From the NCBI RefSeq assembly GCF_030348505.1, contig NZ_JAUCFJ010000002.1:1802001-1866000 (forward strand): 64,000 nt of DNA, in the 5' to 3' direction. Shown in pieces: positions 26,182-34,420 of this stretch. The DNA is from Lysinibacillus sp. G4S2. GTDB lineage: Bacteria; Bacillota; Bacilli; Bacillales_A; Planococcaceae. The translations under genes and the position numbers were made by a program. Position 1 is the stretch's first letter. Every line of letters starts with the position of its first letter. The notes under the pieces were generated by a model that was given only the letters and a program-made list of their open reading frames with translations, ran no database searches and was not told where the DNA came from.

Positions 26182-26778
26182 CTAGGCGCCGAAAATAGAC
26201 TCCATTGTTCCTTTCATGACCTGCTCAGCCAACAGCCGATTTTGCATCGAAACATTAAGAACACGGAACCCGTAATAACTACTTAAAAATAGACTAGCTA
26301 ATTCCTCAGCTGTTTGCTTTTTTGAAATTTCACCAGTTTGCAATCCTTCCTCCATTATTTTTTCAATAGCTTGTTTCAGAAGCTCGACATGCCGTGAGAA
26401 AATTTCTTGAACCATTACGTCATTTTTAGCTCTTTCTACACCAGCATTAATTAATAAACAACCATTTTGATCAATATTCTCAAAATCTTCTTTCAATGCC
26501 CACTCGAAAAGATTACTTAACCGATCTTTCAATGCAATTGGAGCATTTAACAATTCCTGCTGTTCCTTAATTCCAAATTCATGATAGCGTTCTAATACTT
26601 GTTGATATAGTTCATGTTTACTCCCAAAAGTATTGTATAAGCTACCTTTCCCAAGTCCAGTATCATTGCATAAATCCTGTGTAGAACACCCCTCATACCC
26701 TCTTTTCCAAAAAGTTTTCATGGCGACATCTACAATTGAGGAATACTCAAACTCTCGGGGTCTGCCTCGTTTATTCAA
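26182..26778 (-). CDS. TetR-family transcriptional repressor
   Basis: 198 residues from TTG 26778, chosen because GAGAGGAG sits just upstream and the typical basic opening NKRGRPRE follows at once; a longer frame to 26850 lacks a ribosome site. The helix-turn-helix (residues about 12-55) includes GCSTQDLCNDTGLGKGSLYNTF. The C-terminal helical domain would bind a ligand. It probably controls the downstream MFS pump and itself. Confidence 0.88.
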   Translation of the reverse strand: MNKRGRPREFEYSSIVDVAMKTFWKRGYEGCSTQDLCNDTGLGKGSLYNTFGSKHELYQQVLERYHEFGIKEQQELLNAPIALKDRLSNLFEWALKEDFENIDQNGCLLINAGVERAKNDVMVQEIFSRHVELLKQAIEKIMEEGLQTGEISKKQTAEELASLFLSSYYGFRVLNVSMQNRLLAEQVMKGTMESIFGA

Positions 26779-26889
26779 ATTGATTCTCCTCTCGTTTACA
26801 TTACTAGAATATCCTTTTTGTACTAATCGGTCAATAAAAGTTTTCGTCAAGGAAAGTAAAAGTCAAAGGGGTTAAAGTATAAATCTTGA

Positions 26890-26920
26890 TTGACTTTGTC
26901 CTTAGGGAAAGGTGTATAAA
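26890..26920 (+). promoter_or_regulatory. MerR-type promoter/operator with 19-bp spacer
   Basis: TTGACT (26890-26895) and TATAAA (26915-26920) are separated by 19 bp filled with an imperfect dyad (ACTTTGTCC...GGGAAAGGT). Over-long spacers with a central dyad are the hallmark of promoters untwisted by MerR activators. It lies 41 bp before a MerR-family gene, indicating self-regulation. Confidence 0.7.
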
Positions 26921-26961
26921 TGAATTGTAGCAAGTAACAAATCAATGAATGAGGTGATTTT

Positions 26962-27786
26962 GTGCTATCGATTGGCGAATTCTCAAAAATATGTGGTGTC
27001 TCTACAAAAACACTTCGATATTACGATGAAATTGGATTAATTAACCCAGATGAGATTAATGCTGAAAGCGGTTATCGGTATTATTCTATCGAACAACTAA
27101 AAAGAATGCTCTATATCAACCGTTTAAAATCCTATCATTTTTCTCTTGAAGAAATTAAAACTATGCTGGAATTAGATGAGGATCAGTCCGAAGAAAAGCT
27201 TTGTTCAGCTCTTAATCATAAGAGAAAGGAGATCCAAGAAAAACTAAAGGCTTTTGATTTTCTTGTAAAACAACTGACTCATGATATTTCGAACTTAGAA
27301 AAAGGTGTACCAATTATGTCGTACCTTGATGATATCGAAGTACAACTGGTTGAAACAAAGCCAATGAATATCCTTTATAAGCGACTGATGATGAGTAGTG
27401 ATGATTATGCATCAGGATATGGCCATTATTTTAGCGAGTTTTATGAAAAGATTGCGAAGGAGAAGCTCACTTTACTTGGTCAGCCGATGACGATTTACCA
27501 TAGCCCTGAATTTAATCCTGCTGGCAATGATACCGAGTTTGCTATTCCGATTGCTGAGACTGTCAAAGGAACGAGGGATTTGCCAGGTAGCCTTTGTGCT
27601 AAGTCTGTTTTAAAGGGGGCTTATCCAGAATTGACATCTGTCTATGCTAATTTGACGAAATGGATTGAAAACGAGGGTTATGAATTAATATTACCACCAT
27701 ATGAAATATACATAACAGACCCAAATCAAGTAAACAATCCTGAGAATTATGTGACAGAGGTATATTTTCCTGTAAAGAAAAAATGA
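26962..27786 (+). CDS. MerR-family regulator with GyrI-like ligand domain (BmrR/BltR type)
   Basis: 274 residues. The winged-helix DNA-binding domain is at the N-terminus (SIGEFSKICGVSTKTLRYYDE). A linking coiled coil (about 80-115) leads to a GyrI-like effector-binding domain (about 120-273) of the multidrug-sensing kind. GTG start behind GAGGTGA. Likely targets are its own promoter and the serine hydrolase gene 35 bp downstream, or the divergent TetR/MFS genes; only the first is supported by a visible site. Confidence 0.88.
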   Translation: MLSIGEFSKICGVSTKTLRYYDEIGLINPDEINAESGYRYYSIEQLKRMLYINRLKSYHFSLEEIKTMLELDEDQSEEKLCSALNHKRKEIQEKLKAFDFLVKQLTHDISNLEKGVPIMSYLDDIEVQLVETKPMNILYKRLMMSSDDYASGYGHYFSEFYEKIAKEKLTLLGQPMTIYHSPEFNPAGNDTEFAIPIAETVKGTRDLPGSLCAKSVLKGAYPELTSVYANLTKWIENEGYELILPPYEIYITDPNQVNNPENYVTEVYFPVKKK

Positions 27787-27791
27787 CATCC

Positions 27792-27806
27792 GCTGAAAGA
27801 AGTTAA
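27792..27806 (+). repeat. 15-bp repeat GCTGAAAGAAGTTAA, left of the serine hydrolase gene
   Basis: Identical to the right arm of the stem-loop at 24664-24678. An inverted copy lies at 28898-28912, so the serine hydrolase gene is bracketed by an inverted pair. Confidence 0.75.
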
Positions 27807-27821
27807 AATTAGGAGGTTCTA

Positions 27822-28823
27822 ATGCAAACAACAATAAATTGGCAAACGGTAGAATCGGATAACGTAAATATGGACAGTAAAAAGCTTTCGGAGCTAGAGC
27901 AGACAATCATAAGTGAGTATAGCAATATAAATGGCATTGTTATTGTTAGAAATGGTTTTCTGGCATATGAAAAATATTTTAATGGCAACGGTCTTGATGA
28001 TACTCACCATGTAGCATCTGTCACAAAAAGTGTCCTATCAGCACTCGTTGGTATTGCTATTGATAAAGGATATATTAAAAGCGTTGAACAGAAGGTGTTG
28101 GATTTTTTTCCTGACTATATGCTAGATGCTAAAAAACATGACATTACTTTACGTCATCTTCTTACGATGACGGTACCATATCCTTTTGAGGACTGGCATG
28201 AACCTTTAGATATACTATGTCAGCAACAGGACTGGGTACAGTATACGTTAGATATAATGGGTGAAAAAGGGGAATTGGGTACTTTTAAATACGCCACAGC
28301 TGGAGCACATTTATTATCAGCTATTATTACTCGAAGTACAGGGAAAAGTGCTCGAGCGTTCGCCAATGAATATTTATTTACACCGCTTGGCATGAAAGAA
28401 ATTCCTGACTATCGAATGGATGCATATGGATTTGATGATTTATTCGGGAAAAATGTGAAAGGATGGGTCCAGGATCCAAGAGGTAACTCGACAGGTGGAT
28501 GGGGGCTAACTTTGACTACTCGTGATATGGCACGATTCGGCTACCTCTACTTAAACAATGGCGTCTGGGGTAATTACGAGGTTCTTCCAAAGAGATGGAT
28601 CCGTGAATCAACAGAGTTGAACAATAACAATTACGGTTATTTATGGTGGCTACGACAAGAAGATGGACTTTCTACATATTCAGCAATAGGGGATGGAGGC
28701 AATATTATTTGTTGTATTCCAAAAATGAATATGGTTGTGGCAATTACTTCAGATTTTATGATGAACCCGCAAGATAGATGGTTCTTGATTAAAGAGTATA
28801 TTATTTCAGCGATAAAAGATTAA
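27822..28823 (+). CDS. Serine hydrolase of the beta-lactamase/class C-like family
   Basis: 333 residues. The nucleophile motif SVTK (ASVTKSVLSALVG, about residue 66) fits SxxK of penicillin-recognising enzymes and esterases. A tyrosine motif YATAGAHLL (about 162) and a later GGWGLTLTTRDMARFGYLYL block follow. No signal peptide is visible, so it is probably cytosolic, which argues for an esterase, peptidase or amide hydrolase and not a secreted beta-lactamase. It may be co-transcribed with the MerR gene. Paired 15-bp repeats flank it. Confidence 0.85.
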   Translation: MQTTINWQTVESDNVNMDSKKLSELEQTIISEYSNINGIVIVRNGFLAYEKYFNGNGLDDTHHVASVTKSVLSALVGIAIDKGYIKSVEQKVLDFFPDYMLDAKKHDITLRHLLTMTVPYPFEDWHEPLDILCQQQDWVQYTLDIMGEKGELGTFKYATAGAHLLSAIITRSTGKSARAFANEYLFTPLGMKEIPDYRMDAYGFDDLFGKNVKGWVQDPRGNSTGGWGLTLTTRDMARFGYLYLNNGVWGNYEVLPKRWIRESTELNNNNYGYLWWLRQEDGLSTYSAIGDGGNIICCIPKMNMVVAITSDFMMNPQDRWFLIKEYIISAIKD

Positions 28824-28897
28824 ATTTTGGATATAAAAGAAATAGCCATTGAATGTCTACAAAGTCGTTTATTGACGACATGTAGACATTTTTATAT

Positions 28898-28912
28898 TTA
28901 ACTTCTTTCAGC
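28898..28912 (-). repeat. Inverted copy of the 15-bp repeat, right of the serine hydrolase gene
   Basis: TTAACTTCTTTCAGC, identical to 24575-24589. The stretch from here to 29135 has no gene. It shares a GGCATAATTGATCTT segment (about 29021) with the intergenic sequence near 24765, so both are relics of the same repeat family. Confidence 0.7.
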
Positions 28913-29135
28913 AATTTATTTTCTGTTCCGAAAGCGAAGCGATAGGTACAAATGTTTTTTGTAACGAAAGTGCAACGGCAGTTACAGAAGTTTCTCACCT
29001 CTCACAAAGCCGATTCCGTGAGGCATAATTGATCTTTCGAATTAGTCTGGTTATTAACGAAATTCTACAAAGTCTATAATATACAAAAATTCCGAAAATA
29101 TGATAAACTAATAGCGTAAATAGGAGGATGATAGT

Positions 29136-29210
29136 ATGACTGTACAACAATTTACAGACTATGTGAAAAAAATGCAGCATTATGAAGAAGCGCTAAGTGT
29201 TATTTATTGG
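29136..29210 (+). CDS. ypwA: 5' exon of M32 carboxypeptidase ypwA, interrupted by an IStron
   Basis: ATG 29136 follows TAGGAGGA and encodes 25 residues ending EEALSVIYW. This is the conserved N-terminus of M32 carboxypeptidases, which continues naturally into DMRTGAPKK found at 31279. Unspliced, the frame runs six further codons into the element and stops at 29229-29231. The coding part therefore depends on intron splicing or element loss to yield full-length enzyme. Confidence 0.85.
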
Positions 29211-29211
29211 G

Positions 29212-29700
29212 TAACTAAACTGTTACGATAAAATCAGACAAAACTATACAAATCTGTATAGAAGCATAGATTTATAACAGAATACCCTTCGTATCAAGCG
29301 ATTGGTGCGAACTCCACGTTAATTGCTTTTAACTCCTAAAGCCTTGTGACCAACGCGGAGCTGGAAACGGCAGACGTAACGGTGCGAAAGCAGAAAAAAC
29401 AACAAGGATGGCATAAGCTGAAAAAAATCACTCAGTGTCCGTAAAGGATCATCGTGACAACGGAAAACGGTGGCGCTAAGTGCTTTGGCAATGGATGTTT
29501 AGCAGCGAAACTCCTAAATCTCTAATGAGACAAGGAAGACGTTCAACGACTATCTCCTTGAGGGAGAGTAAAACCGCAAGCGAATGGCGGAAGAAAAATG
29601 TGGCTCTTATCAGGAAGATAAGATGAAGATATAGTCTGCGCTTATGTGAAAGCATAAGAGGTCTACTCGTGAGAGAAAGACTGCATGAAGGGTTGCGCCT
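29212..29700 (+). ncRNA. Group I self-splicing intron core at the left end of the IStron
   Basis: Conserved group I elements occur in order: P-like AATTGCTTTTAACTCC (29321), Q-like TTTAGCAGCGAAAC (about 29498), R-like GTTCAACGACTATC (29541) and S-like AAGATATAGTC (29626). R and S pair (GACTAT with ATAGTC) to make helix P7. GTAAC (29211-29215) can pair with GTTAC (29222-29226) near the left junction, as expected for a P1-type hairpin. The exact 5' splice site is not certain. The 3' splice site would be at the far right end of the element (about 31278). Confidence 0.82.
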
Positions 29701-29800
29701 TCGTGCGAACAAGAAAAATAAATACAAATTTTAAAAATGTTAACGCACCTCTCTAGATATGGTAATATGCTGTTAAAATAGCGAAAGAGAGGTGGTACAC

Positions 29801-29958
29801 ATGGAATTAATGTCCATTGAAAATTTGCTAAACGTGTTGGTGTAAATGCTGTCTTTGCCAATAGATTATACGTTCAACGGTCGAAGAAAACTAAACGATT
29901 GATTGACGAGGTGAAATACAATGATCCTGGCGACAAAGATAAGACTAAAACCAACTAA
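29801..29958 (+). pseudogene. tnpA: Gutted IS607-type transposase gene tnpA
   Basis: GAGAGGTGG precedes ATG 29801, which starts a MerR-like helix typical of IS607 transposases (MSI... then FAKRVGV in the next frame). A frameshift breaks it almost at once, and after about 12 further codons the sequence jumps to what looks like the basic C-terminal tail (RSKKTKRLIDE), ending at 29958. The serine-recombinase catalytic domain is missing. The tail overlaps the tnpB start by 38 nt, as in intact IS607 elements. The element cannot move by itself. Confidence 0.65.
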
Positions 29959-31072
29959 AGAACAAGAGATTTTGTTTTGGAAGTCTGCAGGGACTGCGAG
30001 ATGGGCTTACAATTATTTCTTGGCTGAAAGCGAACGTATTTATAACGACGAGAAGCGTACAGTCAAAGAAGGCGAAATTCGTAAAAAAATTAATAATGAA
30101 CTGAAACCAACAACGCATAAATGGCTAAAGGAAGTCGGAAGCAATGTGATGAAACAGGCGGTGAAAGATGCCGATATGGCTAGAAAGCGTTGGTTCGAAG
30201 GCATTACTGGAAAGCCAAGGTTCAAAAGCAGACGAAGAAGTAAAGTTAGTTTTTATGTAAATTATGAAAGTTTAAAACGAACAAGTGAAGGTTTTAGAGG
30301 TGAAAAGATTGGTATTGTAAAAACTTGCAATGCACTTCCTAAGCTTAAAAAAGGTCATAAATATTCGAATCCACGCATTTCATTTGACGGACGAAATTGG
30401 TTCTTATCCATTGGCTATGAGCAAGAATTTGAGCCATTTGATTTGACAGGCGAGAGTTTAGGCATTGATGTCGGTATTGAAAAATTGGCAGTTTGTTCTG
30501 ATGGTGAGTACAAAGAGAACATCAACAAAACCAAAGATGTCAAACGATTAGAGCAAAAGTTAAAGCGAGAACAACGACAACTAGCTCGTAAGCTTGAAGC
30601 CAACACGAAAGAGTATACTGAAAAACGAAAGCCAATCTATAAAGTACCTTTAAAGAATAGGAAGAATATTCAAAAGCAAAACACTAAAATTCGTAATTTA
30701 TATAAGCGACTTACCGATATTCGAACAAATCATTTACATCAGTGTTCTAATGAGATTGTGAAAACCAAGCCATCTCGTATTGTAATGGAACATTTAAATG
30801 TAAAAGGGTTGATGAAAAATAAACATCTGGCGAAGGCGGTAGCCGGGCAGAAGTTATATGAATTTAAACGGCAAATTCAATACAAATGTGAAAAATATGG
30901 AATTGAATTTGTTGAAGCCGACAGATGGTTTCCTTCATCAAAAACTTGTTCTTCTTGTGGACAAATCAAATCCGATTTGAGACTGAAAGACAGATTATTT
31001 ATCTGCTCTTGCGGATTAAAGATGGATAGAGATTTGAACGCAAGCATTAACTTAGCAAATTATTCAATCTAA
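29921..31072 (+). CDS. tnpB: TnpB, RNA-guided nuclease of the IStron
   Basis: 383 residues, apparently intact. The N-terminal helical/WED region is followed by a split RuvC nuclease: Asp in GIDVGIEKLA (about 185), Glu in VMEHLNVKGL (about 290) and Asp in KMDRDLNASINLA near the end. A zinc-ribbon CSSCG...CSCG lies between the last two. TnpB proteins are RNA-guided DNA nucleases, ancestors of Cas12, that cut empty donor sites and so help retain the element. The guide would come from the RNA spanning its own 3' end. It overlaps the tnpA remnant, and its transcript is probably also the intron transcript. Confidence 0.93.
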   Translation: MILATKIRLKPTKEQEILFWKSAGTARWAYNYFLAESERIYNDEKRTVKEGEIRKKINNELKPTTHKWLKEVGSNVMKQAVKDADMARKRWFEGITGKPRFKSRRRSKVSFYVNYESLKRTSEGFRGEKIGIVKTCNALPKLKKGHKYSNPRISFDGRNWFLSIGYEQEFEPFDLTGESLGIDVGIEKLAVCSDGEYKENINKTKDVKRLEQKLKREQRQLARKLEANTKEYTEKRKPIYKVPLKNRKNIQKQNTKIRNLYKRLTDIRTNHLHQCSNEIVKTKPSRIVMEHLNVKGLMKNKHLAKAVAGQKLYEFKRQIQYKCEKYGIEFVEADRWFPSSKTCSSCGQIKSDLRLKDRLFICSCGLKMDRDLNASINLANYSI

Positions 31073-31279
31073 GGAGCTTAACTGATATTAAGCCTTAGAT
31101 GTGTACGCAACGATACTGCGGAATTTAAGCCTTTGGAGAGTCATACCAAATGGCAGTAGCTTCGGCGAAACCAGGCTCTGTGAATAAGGAAGACACAAAA
31201 ACGAAAGTCAAAAGATATAAGTTGTGTCACAGTAGAGATGTCTACATTTTTTAAGAAATGTATATGTTTTTCGTATCGG
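31071..31279 (+). ncRNA. Putative omega-RNA scaffold and right end of the IStron
   Basis: Directly after the tnpB stop, a hairpin (AAGGAGCTTAA / TTAAGCCTT, 31071-31096) starts a structured stretch with GTAGCTTCGGC and GGCTCTGTGAATAAGGAAG, then GTAGA/TCTAC near 31220-31250. TnpB elements use this position for the guide-RNA scaffold. The guide segment would begin immediately after 31279 inside ypwA. The boundaries are inferred from position and partial resemblance. Confidence 0.55.
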
Positions 31280-32700
31280 ACATGCGTACAGGGGCGCCTA
31301 AGAAAGGGTTAGCTCAACGTTCAGAGGTAGTTGGAACATTATCCGCCTCCTTATTTGAAATGCAAACGAGTGAAGATTTAGGGGAATTACTAACAGCTTT
31401 AGAGGGACAAAAGGCAGATCTTGATTACGTTACGCTACGTTTAGTAGAGGAAGTACGTAAAAATTACGATCAAAATAAAAAAATTCCAGCTGATGAATAT
31501 AAGGAATTCGTTATTCTACAATCTAAAGCAGAAACAGCATGGGAAGAAGCGAAAGCGACAAATAATTTCGAGCTATTTTTACCTTATTTAGAAGAAATCA
31601 TAAGCTATCAGAAGAAGTTTATTGGTTATTGGGGAATTAAAAACGGCTCACCTTACAATACGTTACTTGATTTATATGAACCAGAGATGACAACAAATGT
31701 ATTAGATCAGGTTTTTGGTGAATTACGTGAAACCATTGTTTCTCTTGTACAAAAAATCTCAGCTTCACCAAATAAACCAGATACAAGCATATTATTTAAG
31801 CATTTCCCTCGGGAGTCACAGCGAGCATTATCATTAGAAATGTTAGCACAACTTGGCTATGATTTTGATGCAGGTCGCTTAGATGAAAGTGTACATCCAT
31901 TTATGATTGGCTTGAATCATGGAGATAATCGTATTACAACGAAATATGATGAAAACGATTTCCGTTCAGCAATTTTTGGAACAATCCATGAGTGTGGACA
32001 TGCTATGTATGAACAAAATATCGATGCAAAGCTTGATGGTTTACCATTAGCAACAGGTACATCCATGGGTATCCATGAATCACAATCTTTATTTTATGAA
32101 AATTTTGTTGGTAGGAACGAAAAGTTCTGGGAGCATAACTACGAGCGCCTTCAAAAGTATTCACCTGCACAGTTTGGTGATGTAGCATTAGCTGATTTCC
32201 TCCGTGCAATTAATATGGTAGAGTCTTCTTTAATTCGTATTGAAGCGGATGAGTTAACATATCCACTACATATTATGATTCGTTATGAAATTGAACGTGA
32301 CCTATTCAATGGTGATCTTCAAGCAAAGGATCTTCCACAAGTATGGAATGATAAGTACGAAGAATATTTAGGTATTCGTCCTGAAACAGATGCAAAAGGT
32401 GTATTACAAGATATGCACTGGTCAGGTGGTATGTTTGGTTATTTCCCTTCCTATGCTTTAGGCATGATTTATGCTGCGCAATGGAAGCATGCAATGGATA
32501 AAGATATTCCAAACTTTGATGAGCTGTTAGAAAAGGGCGAGCTTCTTCCTATTCGAGAGTGGTTAACAGACAAAGTCCATCAATATGGTGCACTGAAAAA
32601 GCCTTTCGAATTACTACAAGAGGCAACAGGGGAAGGCCTAAACGCTAAATATTTAGCAAATTATTTACAAGAAAAATATACGAAGCTGTATCAGCTCTAA
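31279..32700 (+). CDS. ypwA: M32 metallocarboxypeptidase YpwA, main (3') exon
   Basis: 473 residues starting at DMRTGAPKK, the sequence expected after the 25-residue first exon; together 498 residues, the normal M32 length. The zinc motif HECGH (GTIHECGHAMYEQN) is intact, with the third ligand glutamate in the following GIHESQS helix. These cytosolic enzymes trim C-terminal residues from peptides. A frame beginning at ATG 31258 inside the element could give an N-terminally shortened protein if no splicing occurs. The preserved reading frame suggests that the gene is still used. Confidence 0.92.
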   Translation, partial: DMRTGAPKKGLAQRSEVVGTLSASLFEMQTSEDLGELLTALEGQKADLDYVTLRLVEEVRKNYDQNKKIPADEYKEFVILQSKAETAWEEAKATNNFELFLPYLEEIISYQKKFIGYWGIKNGSPYNTLLDLYEPEMTTNVLDQVFGELRETIVSLVQKISASPNKPDTSILFKHFPRESQRALSLEMLAQLGYDFDAGRLDESVHPFMIGLNHGDNRITTKYDENDFRSAIFGTIHECGHAMYEQNIDAKLDGLPLATGTSMGIHESQSLFYENFVGRNEKFWEHNYERLQKYSPAQFGDVALADFLRAINMVESSLIRIEADELTYPLHIMIRYEIERDLFNGDLQAKDLPQVWNDKYEEYLGIRPETDAKGVLQDMHWSGGMFGYFPSYALGMIYAAQWKHAMDKDIPNFDELLEKGELLPIREWLTDKVHQYGALKKPFELLQEATGEGLNAKYLANYLQEKYTKLYQL

Positions 32701-32703
32701 AGG

Positions 32704-32742
32704 AAAAAGCGATTTCTCAACTACAGAGAAATCGCTTTTTTG
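32704..32742 (+). terminator. Terminator of ypwA
   Basis: AAAAAGCGATTTCTC / GAGAAATCGCTTTTT perfect 15-bp stem ending in T's. Its symmetry makes it usable for the convergent oxidase operon too. Confidence 0.92.
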
Positions 32743-32758
32743 AAGATGTTAAAGAATG

Positions 32759-34420
32759 TTACCAAAGTTGATAGCCTTTAGAGCCAGGTGGAGAATTTGA
32801 AATTATATCGATAATTGGGATAGTATATGCGAATAAAATTAAGGCTACTAAAATCACAAGCCATACTTTAAAGTTTTCTAAGATGGCTGGTGTCGTTCCG
32901 CCATTTTCATGTACTTCACCAACTGGGAACTCTTCCTCACCTTTTGGAGCAAACCACGCTAATTTCACTACAATATAAATAATGACTAAGATAGCGATGA
33001 ATAGGATCGTGCCACCAATTGCTTGTGCAATTTGATAAGGAATCCAATCATAAGCTTGTTGAGCACCACCATACTCAGAGTAATCAGAGCGACGAGGTGC
33101 GCCGATCAGACCAGCAATATGCATAGCGGAAGACATAATCGTCATACCAGTAGCCCATAAAATACCCGCAAAATTACCAAGATTGTTTAAAGATTTAGTT
33201 AGTGTGCGACCTGTTAAATGTGGAATTAACCAAAATGCCGCACTGAAATAAGTTAATACGACTGTTGTTGCTATCGTTAAATGGAAATGCCCTGTAACCC
33301 AAATGGTATTATGGATTAATTGGTTCATTTGGTAAGAGGCATTGATGATACCACCAGCGCCACCAGGAATAAATGCTAACATACCGATAAATGGCACGAA
33401 GAAACGAGCATCTTTCCATGGTAATTTTTTAAACCAACCGAAAAGTCCTTTACCACCTAATTCACGACCTCGTAATTCAAACATTGAAAACATCGAGAAG
33501 GCGGTCATTAAGGATGGTACGATTACAGCAAATGTTAAAACAACTTGAATGAATTTCCATGTACCATCAATACCAGGCTCAGTTAATTGATGATGGATCC
33601 CAACTGGTACAGAGAAAATTAAGAACAGCATAAATGAAAGTCTTGCTAAAGAATCAGAGAAAATTTTTCCGCCAATAACCTTTGGAATAACAACATACCA
33701 AATCATATAAGCTGGTAATAACCAGAAGTACACAAGAGCATGACCGAAATACCAGAATAGTGTACGTGATAGTGCTACGTCGACACGTTCGATGAAACCT
33801 AAAGACCATGGTAGAAGCTGGAATAGAACAGAAACAGCTACACCGAGAGTTGCTACGAACCACATTAAATTATTGACAACAACCATAAATGACAGTAATG
33901 GGCTTGGTTGTCCGCTTCCTTTGTTTTCTTTACGCCATTGTGCATACCGTAAAATTTGACCTGCGCCACCAACCCAAGAACCCACCACGACTAATGTAAG
34001 GCCTAAATAGAAAATCCAGTGAGCTTTCAGTGGGGCATAGAACGTATATAAAACAGTTGCTTTGTTAAGTAAAACCATTGTCGCAGCTGCAGCTGTACCA
34101 ATTGTCATTAACCAGAAGCCGATCCAGCCAAGTCGACGTTGACTAGCTGTAAATGTACCTGATGTACGGCTAACACTAGCAATTTGGAAACCATATATAA
34201 AGAACGTTGTTAAAATAAGTCCGAGTAAAATACCGTGTACGGTTAAAACTTGATAGTAACCAATGCCTGCTGGTAATGTGAATTGACCAGAGCGAACGAA
34301 AACTTGTAATAAACCTGCAAGACCTCCTAATAACAATGCGATGAATGCCACGTAAATATGTGCCATTGCTAGCTTCGCATCACGACGATCCACCTTAGTC
34401 AAATTTTTATTTAGACTCAT
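32759..34420 (-). CDS. cbaA: ba3-type cytochrome c oxidase subunit I
   Basis: 553 residues with about twelve to thirteen membrane segments. Heme-copper ligands are visible: the cross-linked His-Tyr pair in GHALVYFW (about 230), the CuB histidines in GIHHQL (about 280) and the heme ligands in GHFHLTIA (about 375). The overall sequence is of the B-family (Thermus/Geobacillus ba3) oxidases, which have high oxygen affinity and pump fewer protons. It overlaps the subunit II gene by 14 nt and completes a three-gene operon. Confidence 0.92.
   Translation of the reverse strand: MSLNKNLTKVDRRDAKLAMAHIYVAFIALLLGGLAGLLQVFVRSGQFTLPAGIGYYQVLTVHGILLGLILTTFFIYGFQIASVSRTSGTFTASQRRLGWIGFWLMTIGTAAAATMVLLNKATVLYTFYAPLKAHWIFYLGLTLVVVGSWVGGAGQILRYAQWRKENKGSGQPSPLLSFMVVVNNLMWFVATLGVAVSVLFQLLPWSLGFIERVDVALSRTLFWYFGHALVYFWLLPAYMIWYVVIPKVIGGKIFSDSLARLSFMLFLIFSVPVGIHHQLTEPGIDGTWKFIQVVLTFAVIVPSLMTAFSMFSMFELRGRELGGKGLFGWFKKLPWKDARFFVPFIGMLAFIPGGAGGIINASYQMNQLIHNTIWVTGHFHLTIATTVVLTYFSAAFWLIPHLTGRTLTKSLNNLGNFAGILWATGMTIMSSAMHIAGLIGAPRRSDYSEYGGAQQAYDWIPYQIAQAIGGTILFIAILVIIYIVVKLAWFAPKGEEEFPVGEVHENGGTTPAILENFKVWLVILVALILFAYTIPIIDIISNSPPGSKGYQLW

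Larger units (their letters stand above)
29212..31279 (+). mobile_element. IStron: group I intron plus IS607-type TnpB element inserted in ypwA
   Basis: A 2068-bp insertion between two parts of ypwA. From left to right it holds a group I intron core (about 29212-29700), a gutted IS607-type tnpA, an intact tnpB and an omega-RNA-like right end. GG occurs at both junctions (29210-29211 and 31278-31279), matching the GG core used by IS607 serine transposases. Removing one copy of the element rejoins TATTG-GG-ACATG and restores an open frame of 498 codons. Confidence 0.88.

Noticed and set aside
29212..29700. Group II intron
   Set aside because: A GTGCG string near 29306 suggested it at first, but the ordered P/Q/R/S group I elements and lack of a domain V-type hairpin or reverse transcriptase favour group I.
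31258..32700. Stand-alone carboxypeptidase starting at ATG 31258
   Set aside because: That ATG lies inside the inserted element without a good ribosome site. The conserved N-terminus is found 2 kb upstream, before the insertion.
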